A stretch of DNA of 64,000 bases, taken from positions 37,636 to 101,635 of the forward strand of contig JASJDZ010000007.1 in NCBI GenBank assembly GCA_030065575.1. Reading direction: 5' to 3'. Position numbers and translations under genes: made by a program. The notes beneath the pieces were generated by a model. It did no database searches. It saw nothing but the letters and a program-made list of their open reading frames with translations, and was not told the origin of the DNA. The stretch comes from Acidimicrobiia bacterium. GTDB lineage: Bacteria; Actinomycetota; Acidimicrobiia; Spongiisociales; UBA5794. This document shows positions 28,325 to 37,161 of the stretch, in pieces. Numbering within the stretch: position 1 is the first letter of the stretch; every line of letters begins with the position of its first letter.

Positions 28325-29218
28325 TCAGGACTGTCCACCGAACTCGAATGCCTCGAGCACCCGGGTGCGGGTGAAGCCGAGCTTCTCGTAGAGCGCAATC
28401 GCACGATCGTTGTCGTCTCCGACAAACAGCATTGCGCTGGAAACCTGTCGCTTGGAGGCGAGGTAGTCGAGGCCGTGGCAAACGAGACCGTACCCGAGTC
28501 CTCTGCCTTCCCAGCCGGGCGTCACCGCCACGATGTAGATCTCCCCCACGCCGTCCTCATGTACCTTGGTCCAGCAACTCCCCGCCAGGCTCTCCCCGTC
28601 CCAGGCCAAGAAGAAGCCTTCGGGGTCGAACCAGGGCCGAGCGATCCGGCGCTCCAGATCCCTCCGCGTCATGGAGCCATTCTCGGGATGCCCGGCAAAC
28701 GCTTCATTGTTTGCACTCAACCATTCATGTTCGTCCACGCCCATGCGGAAAGCCGTCAGCGCGAACCCGGCTAGACCCTCCGGTGCACACGGAATGGGCA
28801 GCGAGGTGCGCATCTCGAGGAGCCGCCGACTGAGTACCCATCCGTTGGCCCGTGCCGCTGCGGTCACGTCAGGGGATCGTGCCCAGAGCGTGATCTGCCC
28901 CTTACCCGCTTCCCGGCGCAACTCCTCGATCAACCGCGCCGCCAGGGCCGACTCCCGGTGCGCGGGAGCAACAACCACCTCCATTGCCCAATGACCCGCG
29001 ACACCACCGATGGCACGGTGCCAGGCAGCCTGGCCGTAGCCAACGACTCTTCCCTCCGCGTCGACACTGATGACCTCGCGGGAATCGATGCCACCGTCCA
29101 GCCGCATTTCCTTGTACTCAGATAGCGAAGGTTCGCCGTCGTGTGCGGTCGTGGCCGAGATGAAGGCGCGAAGAGCAGGCCGCTGATCGGGATGAAACCG
29201 AGATGTTGTCACATCCAT
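28325..29218 (-). CDS. mshD: Mycothiol synthase-like tandem GNAT acetyltransferase
   Basis: Two tandem GNAT domains, about 297 aa from the ATG at 29218, the architecture of MshD, which acetylates Cys-GlcN-Ins to complete mycothiol. The second domain has NNEAFAGHPENG, CWTKVHEDGVGEIYIVAV and the acetyl-CoA loop PGWEGRGLGYGL, all resembling MshD. The first domain is the degenerate one. It is divergent from the patatin gene with a 76-bp gap. Together with the MDMPI gene in the window it indicates mycothiol chemistry. Confidence 0.86.
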   Translation of the reverse strand: MDVTTSRFHPDQRPALRAFISATTAHDGEPSLSEYKEMRLDGGIDSREVISVDAEGRVVGYGQAAWHRAIGGVAGHWAMEVVVAPAHRESALAARLIEELRREAGKGQITLWARSPDVTAAARANGWVLSRRLLEMRTSLPIPCAPEGLAGFALTAFRMGVDEHEWLSANNEAFAGHPENGSMTRRDLERRIARPWFDPEGFFLAWDGESLAGSCWTKVHEDGVGEIYIVAVTPGWEGRGLGYGLVCHGLDYLASKRQVSSAMLFVGDDNDRAIALYEKLGFTRTRVLEAFEFGGQS

Positions 29219-29294
29219 GATGTCTCCACTTGGTGGCACCCTCGTTGCGAGGAACGTCGGCAGGTCCTGGCGCTACCGCCGTATCCTACGACCC

Positions 29295-30242
29295 GTGAGC
29301 AGAGTGGGCTTGGTTCTGGGCGGAGGCGGTATCACCGGCGCCGCGTTCCAATTCGGAGCATTGCTCGCTTTGCAGCTCGCCACCGGATGGGATCCCAACC
29401 GGGCGGAAGTCGTTGTCGGCACTTCGTGCGGGGCACTCACCGGCGCCATGGTTCGCGGAGATCAGCTCAACCTCGAAACGTTCGTGGGTCAGGCGGCGAA
29501 CCGTGACGAGGTGGCGGAGCTGCTGCGCTCACGAGTATTCCGCAGGGCAAGGCCGTCGGGGACGGTGCGGTGGCTCCGGCGAGGGATACTTCCCGGCCTG
29601 CGTAGACCAGACCTCAATCTCGTTCTCGGCAGCCCAGCCGTCTTCACGACCCTCGGCCTTGCTGATTGGGTTGGAGATGCCCTCGGTGACCGAGCAGGCG
29701 GCTGGCCTAACCATCCGACGGTTGTCGTGGCTTACGATCTTGCCGCCAGGAAGCGGGTTCCCTTCGGAACGGAAGCCGCCCCGCCGACCCAGCTCAAGCT
29801 TGCAGTAGCAGCCTCCGCCGCGGTCCCGGGAGTGTTCCAGCCGGTTCGGATCCGGGATCGCTGGTACCTCGACGGGGGAATTGCCAGTGGAACGTCACTG
29901 GATCTGGTGCTGGGCTCCGAGTCACCGCTGGACCTTGTCATCGTGGTCGCTCCCCTCGCTGCGGCCGAGCGACGGCCGGGCGCCCGCTTCTACGAGGACA
30001 TCTTCGATCGCTTCGGACGATCAGCGCTGGAGGCTGAGGTTGCGCTGGTCAAGCAGCACTGGCCCGATACCGACATTCTCATCCTGCGTCCCGATCAACG
30101 TGTGCTTGCGGTAACCCGACCCAACCCGATGGCTACCGAGGCCGCAGTACCTACGTTCTTACGCACGATACGGTCGATGAAGCACGAGCTTGCAGCCCCG
30201 CCTACATGGAGCCTGCTGAGCAAGCACCTCGTGGCCGGCTGA
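29295..30242 (+). CDS. Patatin-like phospholipase
   Basis: Serine acyl hydrolase, 315 aa from the GTG at 29295. It has the oxyanion loop GLVLGGGGITGAAFQ, the nucleophile elbow VGTSCGALTG (S44) and the second dyad residue in WYLDGGIASG (D193). The Ser-Asp dyad is complete, so it is probably active on lipids. An ATG in frame at 29217 would overlap mshD and adds unlike sequence; the GTG is preferred. Its stop is 2 bp from the convergent DivIVA-like gene. Confidence 0.85.
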   Translation: MSRVGLVLGGGGITGAAFQFGALLALQLATGWDPNRAEVVVGTSCGALTGAMVRGDQLNLETFVGQAANRDEVAELLRSRVFRRARPSGTVRWLRRGILPGLRRPDLNLVLGSPAVFTTLGLADWVGDALGDRAGGWPNHPTVVVAYDLAARKRVPFGTEAAPPTQLKLAVAASAAVPGVFQPVRIRDRWYLDGGIASGTSLDLVLGSESPLDLVIVVAPLAAAERRPGARFYEDIFDRFGRSALEAEVALVKQHWPDTDILILRPDQRVLAVTRPNPMATEAAVPTFLRTIRSMKHELAAPPTWSLLSKHLVAG

Positions 30243-30244
30243 GC

Positions 30245-31375
30245 TCAGGTGACCTCGCGGAGCTCTTCGAGTAGACGATCGACCTTGTCGCTGATGTCCG
30301 CCGTGGATTCCTGTGGCGGGGAGGCTGCCTCATCGGCCGATTCGCCGGGGCTGTCATCGCCCTGTTGGGCACGCACGTCGCCTTGCTCGGCAGGCTCGTC
30401 GCCGTGCTGGGCAGCCTCGTCGCTGGCGGACTCCTGGGATTCATCGGAATCGTCTGATTCCGCAGCAACCGGCTGCACTACCTCGAGCTGAGGCGCCTCC
30501 GGTGTCGGCTCGGGAGCGGGTGATTCCTCTGACGGTTCCTCATGCACAGCTTCTTCGGGGCCCGCCTCTGCAGGCACCTCGGGTGCGCCCGGTACCTCAA
30601 AGGCTGCTTCCGATCCCTCGGATGATGCCTCCTCACCGGGAGGTTCGGCGCTCTCCTCGGAAGGTGGTTCCTGCGCCTCCTCCTGCGGAGCTGCGTCATG
30701 CACAGCTGGAACCGCTGCTGCGAGCAAATCGGGGTTCTCCGCGACAGCCCGAGCTTCGTTCAGGGCCTCCTCAAGGGTGGTCTTGGCTCCAGCGAGCCGC
30801 GGTTCGGCATCGGCGCGCAGGGATCTGACGGCATCCTCGGCAACGGCCACTTGCTGGCGAAGGCCTTCGATACGGGCTACTAGTAGCTCACTTTCGGCCA
30901 GAGCGGCCCGGGCAACATCCTGGGCGCGGGCGCTTGCTCCAGAGGTCATCGCATCGGCCCGAGCCTGTGCTTCGGCGGTGGCGGCACCGGCTCTCGCCTC
31001 GGCCTCGCCCACCAGATGAGAGGCTCTTTCCTCGGCCTCGCTCACCGCCTGGGACGCCTTCTCCTCCGCTTCCCGCTGCATGGTGTCCGCTTGCTCGCGA
31101 GCGCCAGCCAGCAGCTCTTCCTTGGCGTGGGCCGCCGCTTTCAGAGTGAGGCGTAGTGCCTCTTCCGACTCGCTCGCATCCTGTACTTTGGCCTGCAGTT
31201 CGCTGATGTTTTCCCGCAATGAGGCAACGGTCCGCTCGAGTTCGTTCACCTTGCGCTCTCGCTCGGCAACGGCGGCGGCAATCTGACCGAGGTGTCTGTC
31301 AACGGCGTCGGGGTCGTAGCCGCGACGATTCAGCTCGAACTGCTGATTCGTGATGCTCTGGTGTGTTAGATCCAC
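30245..31375 (-). CDS. DivIVA-like coiled-coil protein with acidic tail
   Basis: A 376-aa protein. Residues 1-30 hold a DivIVA-type motif (FELNRRGYDPDAVDRHL), then a long Ala/Glu-rich coiled coil to about residue 215, then a low-complexity acidic Glu/Pro/Ser tail, and a short helix at the end (DISDKVDRLLEELREVT). Such proteins localise to poles or septa by membrane curvature in actinobacteria. This looks like a SepIVA/Wag31 relative rather than a full Wag31. The GTG start has AGAGGG upstream. Function is inferred from the N-terminus only. Confidence 0.75.
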   Translation of the reverse strand: MDLTHQSITNQQFELNRRGYDPDAVDRHLGQIAAAVAERERKVNELERTVASLRENISELQAKVQDASESEEALRLTLKAAAHAKEELLAGAREQADTMQREAEEKASQAVSEAEERASHLVGEAEARAGAATAEAQARADAMTSGASARAQDVARAALAESELLVARIEGLRQQVAVAEDAVRSLRADAEPRLAGAKTTLEEALNEARAVAENPDLLAAAVPAVHDAAPQEEAQEPPSEESAEPPGEEASSEGSEAAFEVPGAPEVPAEAGPEEAVHEEPSEESPAPEPTPEAPQLEVVQPVAAESDDSDESQESASDEAAQHGDEPAEQGDVRAQQGDDSPGESADEAASPPQESTADISDKVDRLLEELREVT

Positions 31376-31567
31376 AGTTCCCTCTGTTTCGGTCTCGTTC
31401 GATCTTACGTTGCGGTGTTGTCTGGTTGCAGTGTTGCTTCTATGTGTCGGCGACTGGAATAGGTCGCTCGACCCCTAGACGCTTCGGCAGATTCGGTGTT
31501 TAGTTTGAGCAGAACTACTAAAAGCAGTCGATTTGACAACGCAGAGCAACCAAGGGGACCCAATCCA

Positions 31568-31750
31568 ATGAGCTTGATCCTTCATCTGAGACACCGCCTG
31601 TTCGGGCTGGGCGAAGACGAGAGTGGGGCAAGCCTGGTCGAGTACGCCCTGCTAGTAGCTCTCATCGCACTCGTGGCCATCGTGGCCGTCACCACCTTCG
31701 GTGGCGAGTTGTCGTCCGAGTACGCCGAGATTGCCGACTCGATTCCCTAG
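31568..31750 (+). CDS. Flp/Fap-type pilin subunit, 60 aa
   Basis: A 60-aa Flp-class type IVb pilin. The prepilin peptidase site and hydrophobic helix are seen in ESGASLVEYALLVALIALVA (G before ASLVEY, with Glu5 and Tyr6). AAGGGGA lies before the ATG at 31568. An upstream in-frame start at 31496 is rejected because the pilin leader is normally short. No Tad/Flp secretion ATPase, prepilin peptidase or other tad genes are in the window, so assembly machinery must be elsewhere. The gene is followed by a hairpin and then two anchored exoproteins. Confidence 0.9.
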   Translation: MSLILHLRHRLFGLGEDESGASLVEYALLVALIALVAIVAVTTFGGELSSEYAEIADSIP

Positions 31751-31781
31751 GCGCTAGCGATCCGGGAGAGACCAAGCCAAT

Positions 31782-31804
31782 AGAATGCCGTGCGGAGGCA
31801 TTCT
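31782..31804 (+). promoter_or_regulatory. Hairpin covering the next gene's ribosome-binding site
   Basis: A perfect 8-bp stem (AGAATGCC at 31782-31789 and GGCATTCT at 31797-31804) with a 7-base loop sits between the pilin stop and the GTG at 31805. The GGAGG site of the downstream gene (31794-31798) lies in the loop and 3' arm. It could lower downstream expression relative to pilin, either by partial termination or by hiding the ribosome-binding site. No U-tract follows, which argues against a strong terminator. Confidence 0.6.
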
Positions 31805-32629
31805 GTGTTCAAGCGCGTCGCAGTATCTCTAGTTGTATTCGCCGTCTCGCTCCCCGTCGGCAGCTGGATTGCCAATCGTGATGGCGCGAGCGCAATCAGC
31901 GCGCCAACTACAGCGCCGCAGGCTACGACGACCACTGAACCGCGGGCCGTGTTCGTATCTCCGCAGGAGACCGTGTTGGGACCGGCAGTTGTCATCGCAG
32001 ACGCGCCGTACCTGTCGGGTTCCCAGATCGTTGTCGAGTTCGAGCTCGCCGGCCTTGCTCCGACCGGCGACTCAGCCGTCGTCTTGAGGCAACTCGGGTT
32101 CGGCAACGAGCTCGAAGTCAATCCGGAGGATCTCGACACTCTTTTCGTCGACAGTTGGTACCTCGTAGCCGGAAGCGACACGATCGACGGCACAACGAGC
32201 AATCCGGCAGCGCGGGCCGCCCGCTTCGAAGTCGGCGACGGCTTCGATCCGGCGACGATCGAGGAGGTTGTGGTCGACTCCTACTCGCTGCTAGCTCCGT
32301 TCAGCGCAGACATCACCCTCAGTGTTGGCAATGAGTCGGCGGTCGTTGCGCCCGGTATCACCGCCCGGCTGCTCGCGGTCACCGAACAGGCCAAGACCAT
32401 CGTTCAGATCGAGATGATCTCGGAACGCGATTTCGTCCTCGACAATCTCCGGGTTTCCGGGATCGGTCCCGGCTGGCTTTCTGCAGTCCGGGAGGCGGAA
32501 GGGCGACCCCGCTGGAACCTGAACCACGAGTCCCCCGCTGCTCCCGACCCCATCTTGATCCGGGTCGAAGGTGCCACCTGGATAAAGGTTGACCAGTCGG
32601 TGCCGGTCGTTCTTGGGGAAGGCCAATGA
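31805..32629 (+). CDS. Membrane-anchored exported protein, unknown function
   Basis: About 274 aa from the GTG at 31805, which has GGAGG six bases upstream. The N-terminus (VFKRVAVSLVVFAVSLPVGSW) is a signal anchor or signal peptide. A short Thr/Pro-rich linker follows, then about 220 residues that look like beta-rich extracytoplasmic domains. I recognise no family. It follows the pilin and overlaps the next gene by 4 bp, so it may belong to the pilus or cell surface system; that is inference from position only. Confidence 0.7.
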   Translation: MFKRVAVSLVVFAVSLPVGSWIANRDGASAISAPTTAPQATTTTEPRAVFVSPQETVLGPAVVIADAPYLSGSQIVVEFELAGLAPTGDSAVVLRQLGFGNELEVNPEDLDTLFVDSWYLVAGSDTIDGTTSNPAARAARFEVGDGFDPATIEEVVVDSYSLLAPFSADITLSVGNESAVVAPGITARLLAVTEQAKTIVQIEMISERDFVLDNLRVSGIGPGWLSAVREAEGRPRWNLNHESPAAPDPILIRVEGATWIKVDQSVPVVLGEGQ

Positions 32630-33663
32630 GCGAGAGCATCTGGGAGGAGCTGACTCGATCTCCCCTAGAACCCGATCCGGAGTACGAGAGCACCTTCGTT
32701 GACTGGCTCGTCCCACTAGTGATTGCGGCGACCCTTGGTTTCGCCATCGGATTCGCGGTGCTCGGCAGCGACGATGGCGCACCGGCCACCACCACAATCG
32801 CCGCCGCAACATCGACTACCGAAGCGCCAGAGCTCCCTGATCCCGATCCGATCGTGCCGGAGGGATACATCGATGTCGGGGGCGTGGGACTGCAGGCTGT
32901 TGCCGCATACGGCCGGGACGGCAGTCTCTACGTTGTCGTCAACCAAGCCTCGCGCAGTGACCGCGTTCCGGTCGATACCGCTGCCTTTCATGCTTCGCAT
33001 TGGGTCCTGGAGGGAGTCGGCAACGTGCAGGCACATCGGGTTATTGAGTCCACCCTTGCTCCGGGAACCCGCACCATCGAGTTTCGCGACGTGCCGGCAC
33101 TACCCGTGGCGGGAGCACAACTGCTTGTCAGGGAGGGATCAGAGATGGTGGTGCGCACCGGTTGCCAGGGGTGCGGAGCCATTGCCGCCGACCGAGCGGA
33201 AGGCGAGCTGATCCTGGAGGGCCTGGAGCGGCCGTACTCCCTGGACAGTCCGCTCCTGATCGACGTTGCCCCCGGGCTCACGCTGTCGATCGACAGCCTC
33301 GACTTCACCAACGAGTGGGGCTACGTCACGTGGCACGTGATCGACGAGAACCAGGCCAGAATTCGGGTCGAAATCCGTCTCATCTTTGACGGCACCGACG
33401 ACCCGGATCGTGACGGCACCAACCCCACTCAGTTGATCCCCAATCACCTCTTCGGCACCAACCAACAGAACCCGGCACCCGCCAATCCCCAATCGTTCAT
33501 GCGCAGCGGAGACCTGCAACTAGAACGTATCGGGGAGCTGATCAGCGAAGAGAACCAACCGGGGGCCCTCATCATGAGTTGGTCGGTGGAGTGGCAGCAT
33601 CCGGTATCCGAGCCGGTCGAGCTGCAACTCAGCGACGACATCTACCTCGGAATAGTCGACTGA
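32626..33663 (+). CDS. Membrane-anchored exported protein, unknown function
   Basis: A 345-aa protein with a cytoplasmic N-terminus of about 25 residues, one TM helix (LVPLVIAATLGFAIGFAVLG), a Thr/Ala linker and an extracytoplasmic region of about 280 residues. The latter includes one close cysteine pair (TGCQGCGAIAA) that could form a disulphide or bind metal. It shares the anchor-linker-ectodomain plan of the preceding gene and overlaps it (ATGA). No family recognised. Confidence 0.7.
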   Translation: MSESIWEELTRSPLEPDPEYESTFVDWLVPLVIAATLGFAIGFAVLGSDDGAPATTTIAAATSTTEAPELPDPDPIVPEGYIDVGGVGLQAVAAYGRDGSLYVVVNQASRSDRVPVDTAAFHASHWVLEGVGNVQAHRVIESTLAPGTRTIEFRDVPALPVAGAQLLVREGSEMVVRTGCQGCGAIAADRAEGELILEGLERPYSLDSPLLIDVAPGLTLSIDSLDFTNEWGYVTWHVIDENQARIRVEIRLIFDGTDDPDRDGTNPTQLIPNHLFGTNQQNPAPANPQSFMRSGDLQLERIGELISEENQPGALIMSWSVEWQHPVSEPVELQLSDDIYLGIVD

Positions 33664-33763
33664 ATCCCACCGTTGGGATTTTCACCGTTCGTCAACAGAT
33701 TCTTCAGCCCATTCTTAGGGTCGGCTTCGAACATTGAGCAAAGAACTATCAACGAGGAACACT

Positions 33764-34975
33764 ATGGAATCGCTACAGACACCGGCTGCGGACCGGCGCG
33801 ATGCTACTCCGGCGCCGCCTGCCCAAGAACCGAAGCCCCGTGCCTGGCCCTGGTACCTCGCAGCTGTGGTCATCGCGACAGCTGTCACCGCCGGCGCCGT
33901 TGCCGCGTCCAGCGAGGACACAAGCATTGCGGCCGCACCGGTTGCCAGCACCAGCACTACATCCACGACTACTTCGACTACAGAAGCTCCACCTGAGGCA
34001 CCTGTGGTCGGCAACGCCAGCGTCGAGGCGCCCGTTGCCATCCCCACCCAGGAGCTCATGCTGCTTGACGCAACTCAGGTTGGCGCGCGCGTCATACCTT
34101 CCGTCGTAACAGTCCAGATCACGGGTTCGGCATTCAATGGTCAGTCGACTGTGCTCGGGACCGGTTCCGGTGTCGTCTACGACAACTCCGGGCACATCCT
34201 CACCAACGATCACGTGGTTGCGGCTGGATCGACATATGAGATCGTCCTTGCCGACGGCAGAATCTACCCGGCGACCGTGGTGGGCACCGATCCGTCGACT
34301 GACCTTGCCGTTCTCGAGGTCACCGCGCTGGATCTGCCCCCGATTGCGCTCGGCGACTCAGACTCGCTCACAGTCGGCGATCCGGCAGTTGCCGTTGGCA
34401 GCCCTCTGGGTCTCGACGGCGGCCCGTCGCTGACCGTAGGAGTCATCTCAGCGTTCGGACGCCAGGTGCAAACCGATCCGGAGACAATCCTCTACGGCAT
34501 GCTGCAAACGGATGCTCCGATCACCTCGGGCTCCAGCGGCGGGGCCCTAGTCGACAGCTACGGGCGTCTCGTCGGAATCACAACCGCCGTCGGCGTCAGC
34601 AGCGTCGGAGTCGAGGGAATCGGCTTTGCAACACCGGTCGAAATCGTGACTCGCGTCGCTAACGAGATCATTGCCGGAGGCTCTGCTTCGAGCCCCTTCC
34701 TCGGGATCTGGCCCCAGCCGGCTCTTGAAGACACCGCCGACGGTGGCAGCATCCCGCGAGGTATTGAAGTCACCCAGGTCGACGCCGGTACCGCAGCCGC
34801 AGATGCCGGAATCAACGAGGGCGACATCATTGCGGCCATCGAGGGACAAGAGATCCTGACCTTCAACGACCTCATTGCGTCGCTACGACGCTACGGGGCC
34901 GGGGACACAATCTCGGTCACCCTCGACACCGGCCAGGTCCTCAACGTCACCCTCGGGCAACGACCCAGCCAATAA
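33764..34975 (+). CDS. HtrA/DegP-type serine protease with PDZ domain
   Basis: Membrane-anchored S1C protease of 403 aa. One TM helix (residues 30-49) is followed by a Thr-rich linker, a trypsin-like domain with H150 (LTNDHVVAAG), D180 (DPSTDLAVLEV) and S258 (TSGSSGGAL, with Ser in place of the usual Asn before the nucleophile), then one PDZ domain. The ATG at 33764 has GAGGAA upstream; a TTG at 33734 is the alternative. A hairpin terminator follows the stop. Role: extracytoplasmic protein quality control. Confidence 0.9.
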   Translation: MESLQTPAADRRDATPAPPAQEPKPRAWPWYLAAVVIATAVTAGAVAASSEDTSIAAAPVASTSTTSTTTSTTEAPPEAPVVGNASVEAPVAIPTQELMLLDATQVGARVIPSVVTVQITGSAFNGQSTVLGTGSGVVYDNSGHILTNDHVVAAGSTYEIVLADGRIYPATVVGTDPSTDLAVLEVTALDLPPIALGDSDSLTVGDPAVAVGSPLGLDGGPSLTVGVISAFGRQVQTDPETILYGMLQTDAPITSGSSGGALVDSYGRLVGITTAVGVSSVGVEGIGFATPVEIVTRVANEIIAGGSASSPFLGIWPQPALEDTADGGSIPRGIEVTQVDAGTAAADAGINEGDIIAAIEGQEILTFNDLIASLRRYGAGDTISVTLDTGQVLNVTLGQRPSQ

Positions 34976-34983
34976 CTCGCCCG

Positions 34984-35020
34984 GCTCGCGGGCTTGGTAC
35001 TCTCAGCCAAACCCGCGAGC
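34984..35020 (+). terminator. Hairpin terminator after the HtrA-type gene
   Basis: A perfect 9-bp stem (GCTCGCGGG at 34984-34992, CCCGCGAGC at 35012-35020) with an inner TTGG/CCAA pairing begins 9 bp after the protease stop codon. There is no U-tract, as is common in GC-rich actinobacteria. Confidence 0.65.
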
Positions 35021-35127
35021 TAGGACGAGCTCCTGGACCTGAGCCACCCTTGTAACGACAGAAACGATCTGCCGGTCGCCGGCTGCTCGGCCACACTGCA
35101 GACCGTCGATCCGCGTGGGGAGTCCGC

Positions 35128-36618
35128 ATGACCTTTGTCATCGGCATCGATTCGTCAACGACGGCAACCAAGGCGCAACTCGTCGACACAGCTGGCAGGG
35201 TGGTGGCTTCCGTCTCCAGCGAGTACGAGTACGAGACGCCACACCCACTGTGGAGCGAGCAGAGTCCGGAGCTCTGGTGGACTGCGACCTGTCGAGCAGT
35301 ATCCGGCGTCATGGCCGAGGCAGCTATCCCCGCAGAACAGGTGGCCGCAGTCGGTCTCACCGGTCAGATGCACGGCCTGGTTCTTCTCGACGAGAAGGGC
35401 CGGTCACTTCGTCCGTCGATCCTGTGGAACGACCAGCGGACGGGGGCCGAGTGCGACGAGATCCGCGACACCATCGGCAAGGGGCGCCTCATCCAGATCA
35501 CGGGCAATGATGCACTGCCCGGGTTCACGGCTCCCAAGATCCTCTGGGTCCGCAACAACGAGCCCGAGATCTTCAGCAGAGCGCGTCAAGTTCTCCTGCC
35601 CAAGGACTACGTGCGTCTTCGGCTGACAGGCGAGTATGCAACCGATCGAGCCGGTGGCGCTGGGACGATCCTCTTCGATCTGGAGAAGCGCTCCTGGTCT
35701 GCGGAAGTTCTCGAGGCGCTGGACCTCGATCCTTCGCTCTTCCCGCCAACATACGAAGGTCACGAGGTAACCGGAACGGTGACGTCCGCAGCGGCTGCAG
35801 CTACCGGGCTGAACGTTGGAACTCCGGTTGTTGCCGGGGCCGGGGATCAAGCCGCCAACGGCATTGCAGTCGGTGCGATCGACCCGGGCGTTGTTGGTCT
35901 GTCACTTGGCACGTCGGGAGTCGTCTTCACGGCGACCGATAGCCCCGCGGTTGAGCCCGAGGGTCGGCTCCATGCGTTCTGCCATGGCGTTGCCGAGCGC
36001 TGGCACCTCATGGGCGTGATGCTTTCGGCAGCAGGCAGCTTCCGCTGGTTCCGCGACACCGTGGCCCCCGACGTTGAGTTCGCCGACCTCGCCATCGGGG
36101 CGAGCGACGCCCCGGCCGGCGCGGAGGGCCTCCTGTTTCTCCCCTACCTCACCGGGGAGCGAACACCACATCCCGATCCCCTGGCCCGGGGTGCCTTTGT
36201 CGGCTTGACGGTGCGGCACGAACTGCATCACCTCACCCGATCGGTGCTCGAAGGTGTCTCATTCGGACTGCGCGACAGCTTCGAACTGATCCGCACGGCT
36301 GGTGGTGCCGACCCCACTCAGGTTCGGGCTACCGGCGGCGGCACTCGAAGCCCAGTGTGGCGCCAGATCCTGGCCGACGTGCTGAACACAGACCTGAGCA
36401 CCGTATCCACTGCCGAGGGCGCAGCACAGGGAGCGGCGATGCTGGCTGCGGTCGGCGCTGGTTGGTTTGCCTCCGCCCAGGATGTCTCCGCAGCGTGGCT
36501 GCGCGTCGATTCTCCAGCGTCACCGGGTGCAGATACCGCCGTCTACAACGAACTATACGAAAGCTATCGAGAGCTCTATCCGGCGCTGCAGTCGACGATG
36601 CACCGGTTGAGCTCCTGA
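35128..36618 (+). CDS. xylB: Xylulokinase (FGGY family)
   Basis: FGGY carbohydrate kinase of 496 aa. The N-terminal phosphate-binding loop GIDSSTTATKAQLV and the xylulokinase-type GLTGQMHGLVLL are followed by ILWNDQRT and the C-terminal nucleotide site RATGGGTRSPVWRQILADVL. Size and motifs fit XylB, which phosphorylates D-xylulose for the pentose phosphate pathway. No xylose isomerase or transporter is adjacent, so the physiological sugar is uncertain. Confidence 0.88.
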   Translation: MTFVIGIDSSTTATKAQLVDTAGRVVASVSSEYEYETPHPLWSEQSPELWWTATCRAVSGVMAEAAIPAEQVAAVGLTGQMHGLVLLDEKGRSLRPSILWNDQRTGAECDEIRDTIGKGRLIQITGNDALPGFTAPKILWVRNNEPEIFSRARQVLLPKDYVRLRLTGEYATDRAGGAGTILFDLEKRSWSAEVLEALDLDPSLFPPTYEGHEVTGTVTSAAAAATGLNVGTPVVAGAGDQAANGIAVGAIDPGVVGLSLGTSGVVFTATDSPAVEPEGRLHAFCHGVAERWHLMGVMLSAAGSFRWFRDTVAPDVEFADLAIGASDAPAGAEGLLFLPYLTGERTPHPDPLARGAFVGLTVRHELHHLTRSVLEGVSFGLRDSFELIRTAGGADPTQVRATGGGTRSPVWRQILADVLNTDLSTVSTAEGAAQGAAMLAAVGAGWFASAQDVSAAWLRVDSPASPGADTAVYNELYESYRELYPALQSTMHRLSS

Positions 36619-36621
36619 GAC

Positions 36622-37131
36622 TCAGCCGGCGGCTATGTCCGCTGCGGCAAGAACGGCGGGCAGATGACCCGTGGTTTCCAGGAACCTGATGAAATCGCCG
36701 GTGGCGATGCTGGTCGTGCGATCGTTCACCAGCGGATGAAAGTTGAGAACCTCGTGCTCGAGCAACTCCTGCGCCACTACGACAGTGACTCGAGCGGGTT
36801 GGTCGTTGATGACGGCAAAGGGAGTCACCGCACCGGGAGTTACCCCGAGAACACTGCGCAGCCGTTCCGGGCTAGCGAACGAGAGCCGCTTCGAGCCCAG
36901 CGCTCCCGCAGTCTTCTCTAGGTCGAGCCGGAGGTTCTCGGGTAGGACCAGCAACCACATCCGCTGTTTCTTGTTCTTCAGGAACAGACACTTGCAGTTT
37001 CCCCCCGGCAAGGTGCCCCGCAGCGCTTTGGCTTCAGCAACCGTGAACACCGGCGGGTGATCGATCGTGGTGTGAGCCACGTCGATTGAATCCAGGTACT
37101 CCAGCAGCTCTTCCGGGGTTGTCTCTCTGAT
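36622..37131 (-). CDS. YbaK/ProX-type aminoacyl-tRNA deacylase, start codon unusual
   Basis: About 170 aa of YbaK-domain sequence: HPPVFTVAEAKALRG, CKCLFLKNKKQRMWLLVLP (with the lysine used by ProX editing enzymes), GVTPGAVTPFAVIN. It is close to ProX/PrdX-type deacylases that hydrolyse mischarged Ala-tRNA-Pro. The family-like sequence begins about VIRETTPEELLEYL, yet no ATG, GTG or TTG lies there. GGGAGGAG ends six bases before an ATC at 37131, which I take as the best start. The open frame runs back to 37539 through the neighbouring gene and that part is shadow. Confidence 0.78.
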   Translation of the reverse strand: MRETTPEELLEYLDSIDVAHTTIDHPPVFTVAEAKALRGTLPGGNCKCLFLKNKKQRMWLLVLPENLRLDLEKTAGALGSKRLSFASPERLRSVLGVTPGAVTPFAVINDQPARVTVVVAQELLEHEVLNFHPLVNDRTTSIATGDFIRFLETTGHLPAVLAAADIAAG

Positions 37132-37161
37132 GACTCGCTCCTCCCGCCCTAGTCTGACTCC

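Noticed and set aside
31496..31567. Longer N-terminus for the Flp pilin
   Set aside because: A 24-residue polar extension is unlike pilin leaders, and a good ribosome-binding site precedes the ATG at 31568.
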